Below, one piece after another: positions 17,009 through 24,650 of a stretch of DNA of 35,330 bases. The translations under genes and the position numbers were made by a program. Numbering within the stretch: position 1 is the stretch's first letter; the number at the start of each line of letters is the position of its first letter. The notes under the pieces were generated by a model that saw only the letters and a list, made by a program, of their open reading frames with translations, had not been told where the DNA came from and did no database searches. The DNA comes from an uncultured Flavobacteriales bacterium (GTDB taxonomy: Bacteria > Bacteroidota > Bacteroidia > Flavobacteriales_D > CAJJDF01), in contig CAJJDF010000067.1 of the NCBI GenBank assembly GCA_905182785.1, positions 1 to 35,330 of the forward strand. The letters are read 5' to 3'.

Positions 17009-17011
17009 TTG
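17004..17011 (+). promoter_or_regulatory. Putative -7 box of pyrE
   Basis: TACATTTG matches TAnnTTTG and ends 9 nt before the pyrE ATG at 17021, so the message would have almost no leader. It overlaps the first codon of the divergent NUDIX gene. A good upstream TTG was not found. Confidence 0.45.
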
Positions 17012-17020
17012 CGTCCGATT

Positions 17021-17644
17021 ATGATTTTAAACAAAAATACAGCCTCAAAGGTAGCAGAATATTTATTACAAGTAAAAGCTATCAAATTAAATGTAGAAGA
17101 ACCGTTCACTTGGGCTTCTGGCATTAAATCACCAATCTATTGCGACAATAGAGTAATTCTTTCTTATCCGGTAATAAGAACATACATTAGACAACAACTT
17201 GCAGAGCTTACTTTAGAAGCTTACGGTAAACCAGATATTATTGCTGGTGTTGCCACTGGAGGGATTGCTGTAGGTGCTTTGGTTGCTCAAGAGTTAGACA
17301 TGCCATTTGCCTATGTTCGTTCTCAAGCTAAGGCCCACGGACTTCAAAACATGATTGAAGGGGTGATGGAAAAAGGAAGGACTGTTGTGCTTATTGAAGA
17401 TTTAATTTCTACTGGAGGAAGTTCTATTCAAGCTGTGAAAGCTGTGAAAGAAAACGGAAACCAAGTAAAAGGAGTAATTTCTATTATGGATTACGGATTC
17501 CAAAAAGCAATAGATAATTTTGAAAACGAGTGTACTTTCTATTCTCTTTGTAATTTTGATGTTTTAATTGAAACAGCTCTAGAAAAAGAATTTATTACTA
17601 AAGAAAACTACGATTCATTACTTAAATGGAAAATGTCTGTTTAA
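17021..17644 (+). CDS. pyrE: Orotate phosphoribosyltransferase
   Basis: Converts orotate and PRPP to OMP in pyrimidine synthesis. A 207-residue protein starting at MILNKNTASKVAEYLL; an in-frame TTG 12 nt upstream is less likely because the promoter box covers it. Signatures: FTWASGIKSPIYCDNR, the flexible loop RSQAKAHG, and the PRPP-binding VVLIEDLISTGGSS. It is followed by a strong terminator, so it is a single-gene transcript. The divergent NUDIX - pyrE arrangement leaves no real intergenic space. Confidence 0.96.
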   Translation: MILNKNTASKVAEYLLQVKAIKLNVEEPFTWASGIKSPIYCDNRVILSYPVIRTYIRQQLAELTLEAYGKPDIIAGVATGGIAVGALVAQELDMPFAYVRSQAKAHGLQNMIEGVMEKGRTVVLIEDLISTGGSSIQAVKAVKENGNQVKGVISIMDYGFQKAIDNFENECTFYSLCNFDVLIETALEKEFITKENYDSLLKWKMSV

Positions 17645-17714
17645 AACAATTTCCTTTTATTAATATCTTACCTATTTTAATTGGGTTAAAAAAAATAAAA
17701 AATAACTAATTTTG

Positions 17715-17750
17715 AAGCATCTAGATTTAATTATCTAGATGCTTTTTGCT
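17715..17750 (+). terminator. Rho-independent terminator of pyrE
   Basis: AAGCATCTAGA (17715-17725) pairs perfectly with TCTAGATGCTT (17734-17744) and is followed by TTTTGCTTT. It lies about 70 nt after the pyrE stop and rules out purC starts placed before 17745. Confidence 0.85.
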
Positions 17751-17771
17751 TTACCTCATTTTAAGAATCTT

Positions 17772-18716
17772 ATGGAACAAACACTTACTGCTACCAATTA
17801 TAATTTTCCTGGCCAAACAGCTATTTACAAAGGGAAAGTAAGAGATGTTTACAACATCAATGACGAAAAAATAGTTTTAATTGCTTCGGATAGAATTTCG
17901 GCATTCGATGCTGTTCTTCCAAAAGGAATCCCCTACAAAGGACAAATCTTAACCGCAATTGCTACCAAGTTTTTAAATGAAACGAGCGATTTAGTTCCAA
18001 ATTGGCTTGAGGCAAATCCAGATCCAAATGTGGCTGTAGGAAAATTCTGTGAGCCATTCATGGTAGAAATGGTGATTAGAGGTTATTTGGCTGGGCACGC
18101 TTGGCGTGAATACAAAGCTGGAAAAAGAATGATTTGTGGAGTACAAATGCCTGATGGAATGAAACAAAACGATAAGTTTCCTGTTCCACTAATTACACCT
18201 GCTACCAAAGCAGAAGATGGCGACCATGACGAAGATATTTCAAGAGAAAATATTATCTCTCAAGGGATTGTAAGCAAAGAAGATTACGAACAATTAGAAA
18301 AGTACACGAGAGATTTATTTCAAAGAGGAACTGAAATTGCTGCTAAGCAAGAATTAATTTTAGTAGATACCAAATATGAATTTGGAAAAAGAGACGGAGT
18401 CATTTATTTGATTGACGAAATTCACACTCCCGATTCTTCTCGTTTTTTCTATGCGGATGGTTATCAAGAAAGACAAGACAAAGACGAACAGCAAAAGCAA
18501 CTTTCTAAGGAATTTGTTAGAGAATGGCTAATAGAGAATGGTTTTCAAGGACTGGAAGGACAAGAAATTCCTCCAATTCCAGATTCATTTGTGAATACTA
18601 TCACAGAAAGATACACGGAATTGTATGAGAAAATTACTGGAGAAACTTTTGTGAAAGCTGATAATAGCAATTTGATAAATAGAATTGAGAAGAATGTAAC
18701 GGAGTATTTGAAGTAG
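17772..18716 (+). CDS. purC: Phosphoribosylaminoimidazole-succinocarboxamide synthase (SAICAR synthase)
   Basis: Joins CAIR and aspartate with ATP to make SAICAR in purine synthesis. I start at the ATG at 17772 ([15 protein letters not shown]), since an earlier in-frame ATG at 17739 falls inside the pyrE terminator. The 314-residue length corresponds to the longer, yeast Ade1-like form, not the roughly 240-residue Escherichia coli form. Signatures: [56 protein letters not shown] and LVDTKYEFG followed by [13 protein letters not shown]. It is closed by a very strong terminator that also marks the edge of the first accessory island. Confidence 0.96.
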   Translation: MEQTLTATNYNFPGQTAIYKGKVRDVYNINDEKIVLIASDRISAFDAVLPKGIPYKGQILTAIATKFLNETSDLVPNWLEANPDPNVAVGKFCEPFMVEMVIRGYLAGHAWREYKAGKRMICGVQMPDGMKQNDKFPVPLITPATKAEDGDHDEDISRENIISQGIVSKEDYEQLEKYTRDLFQRGTEIAAKQELILVDTKYEFGKRDGVIYLIDEIHTPDSSRFFYADGYQERQDKDEQQKQLSKEFVREWLIENGFQGLEGQEIPPIPDSFVNTITERYTELYEKITGETFVKADNSNLINRIEKNVTEYLK

Positions 18717-18732
18717 GTAAATATTTTATAAA

Positions 18733-18772
18733 AAAAAAGCTTCAAATTCATCAGAATTTGAAGCTTTTTTTT
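18733..18772. terminator. Terminator after purC (symmetrical)
   Basis: Perfect 17-bp arms at 18733-18749 and 18754-18770 with a 4-nt loop (ATCA) and T tracts on both strands. It starts about 15 nt after the purC stop. It insulates the accessory island that follows. Confidence 0.92.
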
Positions 18773-18847
18773 GGCATTTGCCGAAACACAAAAAAATAGT
18801 TGTTTTTTTTCAAACAATTCACCTCTATCTACTTAAAAAAAATACTC

Positions 18848-18868
18848 TAGCCGTATATTATACGGCTA
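18848..18868. repeat. 21-bp palindrome
   Basis: TAGCCGTATA and TATACGGCTA flank a single central T, giving a perfect 10-bp inverted repeat. It could be an operator or a structural part of the island boundary. No T tract follows, so it is not a terminator. Confidence 0.6.
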
Positions 18869-18984
18869 TGCTTTTATAAAAAGCAAGAATAACGTAACTT
18901 AATAAAAAAATAAGTTTAGACACAAATCTTATAACCCTTTATAAATTATGAAGTTAAATGCTGAAAATTTACAATTAGAATACT

Positions 18985-18992
18985 TACATTTG
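18985..18992 (+). promoter_or_regulatory. Possible -7 box for the 19069 gene
   Basis: TACATTTG, matching TAnnTTTG, about 22 nt before the island leader element at 19014. The other island has the similar TATATTTA at the matching place (28099-28106), before the same leader. Confidence 0.35.
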
Positions 18993-19013
18993 AAAAACAA
19001 ACGAATCAACACG

Positions 19014-19054
19014 TAGTGGATATATAGTTAACTGTTAACTATATTCCATTGTTA
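19014..19054. repeat. Island leader element, copy 1 (palindromic)
   Basis: TAGTGGATATATAGTTAAC (19014-19032) is identical to 28116-28134, and the right part (TAACTATATTCCATT, 19036-19050) is identical to 28131-28145. In this copy ATATAGTTAAC and GTTAACTATAT form an 11-bp inverted repeat about a central T (19022-19044), made by an extra 7 nt (TGTTAAC) compared with copy 2. It ends 14 nt before the start codon of the first island gene. Confidence 0.8.
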
Positions 19055-19068
19055 TCATCTATTGAAAT

Positions 19069-19515
19069 ATGTCAAAAACACAAGAAGGAATTGAAAAAAG
19101 AATTGAAAAGGTAAATTACTACCAAAATAAACAATTTGAATCTTTTTATATTTTTCATAGACATATAACTACTATTTCACTTGGGTTTATAGGTTTGTTT
19201 ATAGGCTTAATACCTGAAAACTTATCTCTCCAGAATAAATATCTTTTCGTATCAACAGTAATTCTATTCGGACTGAGTATCCTTTTTTCCTTAATAACTC
19301 AGCATGGCGAAACACTTTTTTATAAGAATTCAGTTCGTGCGAGGGAAAAGATGCTGTTAGAGTACATTGACTCAGTGGACGGAATAAAATTCCAATCCGA
19401 ACACACAGATATAAATAAAGTTTATAAAGTTTCCGAGAAACTGACATATGTTTGTTTGTTATTATCGATTTTATCATTGATTATCTATGTTTGTTATTTG
19501 GTTTTTAATAAGTAA
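19069..19515 (+). CDS. Hypothetical membrane protein (accessory cassette gene)
   Basis: A 148-residue protein with a charged N-terminus (about 1-30), a helical hairpin in the membrane (about 36-52 and 58-78), a cytosolic-looking loop of about 45 residues (HGETLFYKNSVRAREKMLLE), and a third membrane helix near the C-terminus (about 125-146). I do not recognise the family. It is the first gene of the purC-helicase island and is preceded at once by the palindromic leader shared with the second island. Similar small membrane proteins are common cargo of mobile cassettes and phage defence loci, but nothing here shows a function. Confidence 0.65.
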   Translation: MSKTQEGIEKRIEKVNYYQNKQFESFYIFHRHITTISLGFIGLFIGLIPENLSLQNKYLFVSTVILFGLSILFSLITQHGETLFYKNSVRAREKMLLEYIDSVDGIKFQSEHTDINKVYKVSEKLTYVCLLLSILSLIIYVCYLVFNK

Positions 19516-19522
19516 TTTAAAG

Positions 19523-19570
19523 TAACAGAATGATAACAATATATATAAAAGTATAGTTGTTAGTCTGTTA
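19523..19570. repeat. Imperfect hairpin with paired outer and inner arms
   Basis: TAACAGA (19523-19529) pairs with TCTGTTA (19564-19570), and inside it AACAA (19535-19539) pairs with TTGTT (19557-19561). The unpaired gaps differ in length on the two sides (5 and 2 nt). This two-box layout with an asymmetric bulge resembles an integron attC site, but chance pairing in AT-rich DNA is possible. Confidence 0.4.
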
Positions 19571-19631
19571 TTCTTATTTTGTTTGTATTTTTGATATTAG
19601 TTAATTTATTAAGGTTGTCTGTATCTAAACA

Positions 19632-19655
19632 CTACGTTTCATACATTAACCGTTA
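19632..19655 (+). repeat. 24-bp direct repeat, left copy
   Basis: CTACGTTTCATACATTAACC followed by GTTA. It matches 21259-21282 in 23 of 24 positions (T in place of C in the middle). It ends 11 nt before the ATG of the nuclease-fusion gene at 19667, so the two copies bracket that gene as a 1.6-kb unit. Confidence 0.8.
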
Positions 19656-19666
19656 TAGCCATAAGA

Positions 19667-21112
19667 ATGAGTTACAATCCAACTGACATATCATCTATTT
19701 TAGAATTGAAAAACATCATCCAATCGAATATAATTGATACTGATATTATCATACGTGGTGAAATAATCAAAAGTCTTGGAGATGTAGAAAAAATAACTGG
19801 ATTTCTTGGAATTAGTGACGCAAATATTCAAAACCTTGGAAACCTTAAAATAGTGGAAAAAGATTTTTGGATAAGTTCATATTTTGTTTCATCAGAATTA
19901 TCATCATTAAATAAATTAGAATTTGTTGGCGGTGATATTGGACTTAGATACTCAAAAATAAAAGATTTAGGTAATTTAAAAAAAGTTGGTGGTAGACTTA
20001 GTTTAAGAGATACAGAAATTGAGAGCTTAGGTAATTTAGAATATGTTGGTGGTGATTTATTTTTACCTAAAAGAATTGAAAAAAAAATTAACCTTTCAAA
20101 AGTAAAAGTAGAAGGGAAAGTTCGTTTTTGGAATGATAATAAAAAGAAAAAAGAAATAATTTCTAAAGAAAAAAGAAATGCTCATATAGAAAACATACAA
20201 AATTCAAAAAACAATAATGATTACGAAAAGGCTTGGGAATTAATATGTCAAAACGAATATATTAGTTTAAATAGTATTCTTGAATTTGAAAACAAACTTA
20301 ATCGAGAACTTTTAAATGGAAATTTAATAGCGAAAATTGCAGGATATAGCCATTTAACTGAATTTGGTCAAAACAACATTAATCAAATAAAACCTTTTGC
20401 GAAAAAACAACTTCAAATATATAAAATCGAAAAGGGCAAGAATTTTTTTGACCTATTTTTTAAAAATGGTAAACCAATTAGGACAAAGAAAGAATCTAAA
20501 GTTATTGATAAAAAGATAATATTTGGTTTGTTTAAAAAACAACATACTGAAGTTAAATATGTGTATAATTCTGAATATTATAAAGATTTTTTCATATCAA
20601 CTTCGGAATACGAATTATATAAATCTATTGATGATAATCAATCAATATCTGGTTTCAATTCTACTATACCACATGTAGTTGAAAAAGCAGTATTCAACCA
20701 ATGCAGAATAATATTAAAAAAAGCAGAAGATTTATATCGAGAAAAAATTGGAATGCCAAAAGTTGGAGAAGGTTGGATTAGTGAAACTGAATTGTTTTAT
20801 AAAATTTCTCAATATTTTAAAGAATATGAAGTTATACATCATGCCTCTCCAGATTGGCTCGGAAGGCAACATTTAGATATTTATCTCCCAAGTCTAAATA
20901 TAGGTATTGAATATCAAGGTGCACAACATTATGAACCTATTGAGTTTTTTGGTGGAGAAGAAGCATTTAAAAAATCAGTCGAAAGAGATAAAAGAAAAAA
21001 GGAACTTTGTGCAAAAAATAATTGCGTCTTAATTTATGCAGAAAAAGGCTATGACCTGAATGAAATAACAACAACAATTAAACAAGTAATAACGGTGTAC
21101 AACACTATATAA
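19667..21112 (+). CDS. Repeat-domain protein with C-terminal PD-(D/E)XK nuclease domain
   Basis: A 481-residue soluble protein. Residues about 35-150 are short solenoid repeats of about 20-25 residues, built on LGNLxxVGGxLxLxxxxIxxL, like a short leucine-rich array. The middle (about 160-340) is lysine-rich and unassigned. The C-terminal part (about 365-475) is a PD-(D/E)XK endonuclease-like domain of the Vsr/DUF559 kind: E374 in the first helix, GRQHLDIYLP with D404, then NIGIEYQGAQHYEP with E415 and Q417 (ExQ in place of ExK), then D441 and a last strand CVLIYAE. A DNA-cleaving role is inferred. It lies alone between two direct repeats, which suggests a mobile cassette carrying a defence-type nuclease. 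Confidence 0.75.
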   Translation: MSYNPTDISSILELKNIIQSNIIDTDIIIRGEIIKSLGDVEKITGFLGISDANIQNLGNLKIVEKDFWISSYFVSSELSSLNKLEFVGGDIGLRYSKIKDLGNLKKVGGRLSLRDTEIESLGNLEYVGGDLFLPKRIEKKINLSKVKVEGKVRFWNDNKKKKEIISKEKRNAHIENIQNSKNNNDYEKAWELICQNEYISLNSILEFENKLNRELLNGNLIAKIAGYSHLTEFGQNNINQIKPFAKKQLQIYKIEKGKNFFDLFFKNGKPIRTKKESKVIDKKIIFGLFKKQHTEVKYVYNSEYYKDFFISTSEYELYKSIDDNQSISGFNSTIPHVVEKAVFNQCRIILKKAEDLYREKIGMPKVGEGWISETELFYKISQYFKEYEVIHHASPDWLGRQHLDIYLPSLNIGIEYQGAQHYEPIEFFGGEEAFKKSVERDKRKKELCAKNNCVLIYAEKGYDLNEITTTIKQVITVYNTI

Positions 21113-21123
21113 AAATAATAAGG

Positions 21124-21249
21124 GTTAAGTGCCAAACCCAAAGTTGGTGCATATTTACAAAGTCCGCCAAATTTACAATTTGACGGTTCAAAGAAAATTA
21201 ACGGTAAAATTGTAAATTTGGCTAAGTGTTAAATCGAAAGTAAGTGCAT
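21124..21249 (+). repeat. Pair of degenerate 29-bp direct repeats
   Basis: 21124-21152 and 21221-21249 share the pattern G(T/C)TAAGTG..AAA.....AAAG...GTGCAT with about 21 of 29 positions equal. They flank the long hairpin at 21166-21222 and so give the spacer after the nuclease gene an ordered repeat-hairpin-repeat design. Confidence 0.6.
21166..21222. repeat. Long inverted repeat (16-bp perfect stem)
   Basis: GCCAAATTTACAATTT (21166-21181) and AAATTGTAAATTTGGC (21207-21222) are perfect reverse complements with a 25-nt loop. The loop side continues with partial pairing (ACGGTT / AACGGT). There is no T tract, so it is more likely a recombination or structural element than a terminator. Confidence 0.8.
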
Positions 21250-21258
21250 TTTAATCCG

Positions 21259-21282
21259 CTACGTTTCATACACTAACCGTTA
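21259..21282 (+). repeat. 24-bp direct repeat, right copy
   Basis: CTACGTTTCATACACTAACC followed by GTTA, the partner of 19632-19655. It closes the 1.6-kb unit that holds the nuclease-fusion gene. Confidence 0.8.
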
Positions 21283-21363
21283 AAATAATTGAATAAAAAT
21301 CTATTAATAAATACTTTCAAGATATTTCATCTATTGAAAATACTCGAACCGACAATCAAAAAT

Positions 21364-22788
21364 CTAATCTTCTTCCTCTGTTCCCTCAAACAGCATCTTG
21401 TGAAAATTAGCTAAATATAATTTGGTTTGCGCCCTTGTAAATGCGGTGTACATCCATCTTAAATATTCTACGTTTACCATTTCCTTGGTCAAATATCCTT
21501 GATCTATAAATACGGTATCCCATTGTCCACCCTGTGATTTATGGCAAGTTACAGCATAGGAAAACTTCACTTGAAGTGCATTAAAGTAAGGATCTTTCAG
21601 TACTTTTTCCATTCTATCTCTTCGCCCTGGGTATTCATCAAAATATTCTTTTTCTATTTCGTGGTACAAATTCTTGAGTTGCGCTCGAGGAATACTAGTC
21701 GTTTCTACCATAATTGCATCCAACATTAGTTTGACTTCAAACGGCTGTTCTTCTGGATAATCAATTAAGCGCACTTCGGCAGTAGCAAATTTAAATCCAT
21801 ACAATTCTTCTGTTTTTCTAACTCTTAATATTTCTACGATATCTCCATTGGCAATAAAACCCGCTTTAGATTTATCGGACAACCAATGGTAATTATTTTT
21901 TACCACCATCATCAAATCACCTGCATCTATTTCCTCTTCTTTGTAAAGTATCCGAGCTCTGATGTGCTGATTAAATAAGTTTGCTCTTTTATTGGAACGA
22001 CAAAGCACAATGCAGTTTTCCACTCCAAAATTACTGTAAGAACCTTCTAGCTCGTCTTGCAAATCATTCCCATTCACTCTTATCACGTCACTAAATTTAC
22101 GATTAGAAAGGAAAGGTAGAAATTCTTCCTGCTCAATTTTGTCTCTAATTTGTGTCGCATTAAACAAAATTCCCGATTCTTCTTTTTGCCTTACTACTTG
22201 GGTTAATTTATACTGAAATACTTCGGCATAGAAAGTAGATACTAAAAATTCAGAATCCAAAGCTCTACTCAATTCTTCTCCTACTGGCGGAAGCTGAGCC
22301 GTATCCCCTACAAATAAAACACTGCAATTTTTTCCAGAATATACATATTCCATCAAGTCATCTAACAGTGATTTTTTATCCATGTAAGAATTATCGCTTA
22401 TCATAGAAGCTTCATCCACAACAAATAAAGTGTTTTTTGCCGTGTTATTTTTCAATACAAAAACGCTTTTACCACCCACATGTTTGTAGGTGTAAATAAT
22501 TTTATGAATTGTAAATGCCCTTCTTTTAGAATAAGAAGAAATTACTTTTGCAGCTCTTCCTGTAGGAGCCAAAAGCATGGTGCTGTAATTTAATTTTCCT
22601 AAAATTTGAGTCAATGCAGAAACCAAAGAAGTTTTCCCTGTTCCGGCATATCCACTCATTACACCAATTTTCTTTGGAAAAGAGGAAGTTAAAAATTTAT
22701 GCAGTACTTCAATTAAATTTTCTTGATCCTCTGTAAAGGGAAATTCGAAGTTTTCTTGGATTAATTCTCTAAATTTTTCTATTTGCAT
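21364..22788 (-). CDS. RecD-like SF1 DNA helicase
   Basis: A 474-residue ATP-dependent helicase of superfamily 1, in the RecD2/Dda branch. Motif I is GYAGTGKTSL, motif Ia APTGRAAKVIS, motif II VVDEASM, motif III GDTAQLPPVG, and the C-terminal motifs are SYAVTCHKSQGGQWD and RWMYTAFTRAQTKLYL. A UvrD_C_2-type domain is thus complete. The short N-terminus has no RecD-type extension, so it probably works without RecBC. It is a conserved flavobacterial gene and marks the right border of the first accessory island. Confidence 0.92.
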   Translation of the reverse strand: MQIEKFRELIQENFEFPFTEDQENLIEVLHKFLTSSFPKKIGVMSGYAGTGKTSLVSALTQILGKLNYSTMLLAPTGRAAKVISSYSKRRAFTIHKIIYTYKHVGGKSVFVLKNNTAKNTLFVVDEASMISDNSYMDKKSLLDDLMEYVYSGKNCSVLFVGDTAQLPPVGEELSRALDSEFLVSTFYAEVFQYKLTQVVRQKEESGILFNATQIRDKIEQEEFLPFLSNRKFSDVIRVNGNDLQDELEGSYSNFGVENCIVLCRSNKRANLFNQHIRARILYKEEEIDAGDLMMVVKNNYHWLSDKSKAGFIANGDIVEILRVRKTEELYGFKFATAEVRLIDYPEEQPFEVKLMLDAIMVETTSIPRAQLKNLYHEIEKEYFDEYPGRRDRMEKVLKDPYFNALQVKFSYAVTCHKSQGGQWDTVFIDQGYLTKEMVNVEYLRWMYTAFTRAQTKLYLANFHKMLFEGTEEED

Positions 22789-22880
22789 TAATTTCTCTTC
22801 CGTTTACACTCCTAAATTACCTCAAAATAATTTAAATATTAAATATTAGGCTAATAAAGGAGAATATGTTTAAATTTAAT

Positions 22881-22909
22881 TTGTTCAATGAAAAAAATTT
22901 TTAATTTTG
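22881..22909 (+). promoter_or_regulatory. Promoter of the 22943 membrane protein gene
   Basis: TTG (22881-22883), an 18-nt spacer and TAATTTTG (22902-22909), about 33 nt before the ATG. A good Bacteroidota -33/-7 pair. Confidence 0.6.
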
Positions 22910-22942
22910 TTACGGTTACAAACACAAATAATATAGAACCCT

Positions 22943-23803
22943 ATGGATAATTACGATAAATACTGGCTTTTTATAAGAAAATACCTTTTCTCAATTTTAC
23001 TTATTTTGGCTGGCCTCACCTTTATGATAATGGGTATAGGAACTAATTCTACCACGAATTTATCTCAAAGCAATACATTCCTGATAGGAGCAATTGTTCT
23101 TTTTATCTTAGGGTTTGTATCGCTTTATTTTATAATGACTGCAAAAACCTCTAAAACTGCTACTGTTATCGCATCTGTTGTTTTCTTATTAGCATCTGTT
23201 GTTTTTATTCAATTAAACATTAAATCAGTAAAAGACAGGATCATTTACGAACAAGAATGGGAAGATTCAGAAAATTTAGCAAAACAAGGACTTTCTGACA
23301 TTAAAAAATTACAAGAAGCACACGATAGAAAGTATAAAAAACTAGCCACTTCATTTGAAGATTTAGTGAAATTCGCAAAATTTGATTCTATCAGAGTATT
23401 AACCAAAGCAATTGGTGATGTTCCTTCTCAAAAAATGACAGTTGAACAAGCTAGAGCATTGAATCATAGATACCCAGTAATATGGACAGAAAAAGATGCA
23501 TTAACTCTTGGCCTTATTATTCGTGAATACAAGAAGCTTCCTGTAGCCAACGATATTTTTGGAAAAGACACCAAAGAGAATGACAACAGAGATTACGAGT
23601 TTGATGTAGATCAATTAGCAACTCAAAGAACAATTGACAACAAAGGAAAAAAATTCAGTTTCAAAACTGCAATTGTTGACTCTTTAAACACTGTGCTTAT
23701 TCAAGCAATTCCTCCCTATGGTCCTCAATTGGATTATGATGTAAAAGACACCTTACAAATTGGTGACTTAAAGGAAAAGCAAATTAAAACAAACTGGAAA
23801 TAA
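22943..23803 (+). CDS. Hypothetical three-TM protein with large soluble C-terminal domain
   Basis: A 286-residue protein. Three membrane helices at about 12-32 (FSILLILAGLTFMIMGIG), 45-66 and 72-93 are followed by a soluble domain of about 190 residues rich in lysine and aspartate, probably helical at its start (IIYEQEWEDSENLAKQGLSDIKKLQEA). I do not recognise a named family; it looks like a conserved flavobacterial envelope protein. It has its own promoter and is followed 67 nt later by the DUF3822 gene. Confidence 0.7.
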   Translation: MDNYDKYWLFIRKYLFSILLILAGLTFMIMGIGTNSTTNLSQSNTFLIGAIVLFILGFVSLYFIMTAKTSKTATVIASVVFLLASVVFIQLNIKSVKDRIIYEQEWEDSENLAKQGLSDIKKLQEAHDRKYKKLATSFEDLVKFAKFDSIRVLTKAIGDVPSQKMTVEQARALNHRYPVIWTEKDALTLGLIIREYKKLPVANDIFGKDTKENDNRDYEFDVDQLATQRTIDNKGKKFSFKTAIVDSLNTVLIQAIPPYGPQLDYDVKDTLQIGDLKEKQIKTNWK

Positions 23804-23870
23804 TACTTTTGTTTACTAAAAAAAAGTATTAACCAACAACACCTGATTGTTCATGGTAGTTTTTTATCAC

Positions 23871-24650
23871 ATGACAGAGAATGAAGTGAAAAATTACGGT
23901 AATTTTCATCTTTCTATTGAAATAAACGCACAGTTTATCCACTTTTTATTGATTGATAAATCCAACAAAAAAGGAGTAGCAATTGAATCTATTTCTTTAG
24001 ACAAAAAGGACTTGAGTACTGCTTTTAATGAAAGTGAGATTGTTCAAAAATCAGCTCTAGACACGGTAAGTTGTGTATTTCAAAACAGTGCTTTTACTCT
24101 AGTCCCTAATTCTATTTTTCAAGAAAACGAAAGTTTAACCTATTTGGAGTTTAACCAAACTTCCTTAGAATCTTTTGAAATAAATCACGATAAACTCGTA
24201 AAACAAGAAATTACTAACTGTTACGGGATTGATAAAACGAGTAAAGAATTTCTTTCGGGATTGTTTCCAAACATTAAGTACCTGCATATTGGTTCTGTAA
24301 TGATAGATTGTCTTTCGGATGGTTTTCATGTTAATTTCAGTACAGAAAAAGAATTTGAAATAACCGCAATTGAAAACAAAAAACTCATTTTCTTCAATCG
24401 GTTTATTGCAGAAAATACAGATGAAACTCTGTATTACTTGAGTTTGGTTGCCGAAAAGTTGAAACTTGATATCCAGAAAATCAAAATAGGTCTATCGGGA
24501 ATGATTGGACCAAAAGATGAAAAATACTTGTTTTGGAGTCAGTTTATACCAAAAGAAAATCTTAACTTTAATGAAATAGAAACAAGCCAGCTAAATGCTA
24601 TTTCTACTCACAGATTTTTTACACTTCACAAACAGATTCAATGCGTATAA
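23871..24650 (+). CDS. DUF3822 family protein
   Basis: A 259-residue protein matching DUF3822, a Bacteroidota family with an ASKHA/PilM-like look (N-terminal strand FHLSIEINAQFIHFLLID, two similar halves, and a later KIKIGLSGMIG). The function is unknown. I take the ATG at 23871 (MTENEVKNYG); in-frame starts lie 18-24 nt upstream but add only a few hydrophobic residues. It overlaps rsmD by 10 nt, an arrangement usual for this family, so the two are translated from one message. Confidence 0.8.
   Translation: MTENEVKNYGNFHLSIEINAQFIHFLLIDKSNKKGVAIESISLDKKDLSTAFNESEIVQKSALDTVSCVFQNSAFTLVPNSIFQENESLTYLEFNQTSLESFEINHDKLVKQEITNCYGIDKTSKEFLSGLFPNIKYLHIGSVMIDCLSDGFHVNFSTEKEFEITAIENKKLIFFNRFIAENTDETLYYLSLVAEKLKLDIQKIKIGLSGMIGPKDEKYLFWSQFIPKENLNFNEIETSQLNAISTHRFFTLHKQIQCV

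Larger units (their letters stand above)
18773..19013. other. Intergenic spacer opening the first accessory island
   Basis: This stretch before the 19069 gene has no credible gene. It holds a near-perfect palindrome at 18848-18868 and a second small hairpin (GCTTTT / AAAAAGC) just after it. A TACATTTG box at 18985-18992 is a possible promoter for the gene at 19069. The rest is plain AT-rich sequence. Confidence 0.55.

Noticed and set aside
18849-18890. tRNA-like or small RNA gene in the purC downstream gap
   Set aside because: The palindromes do not form a cloverleaf and there is no anticodon arm or CCA end.
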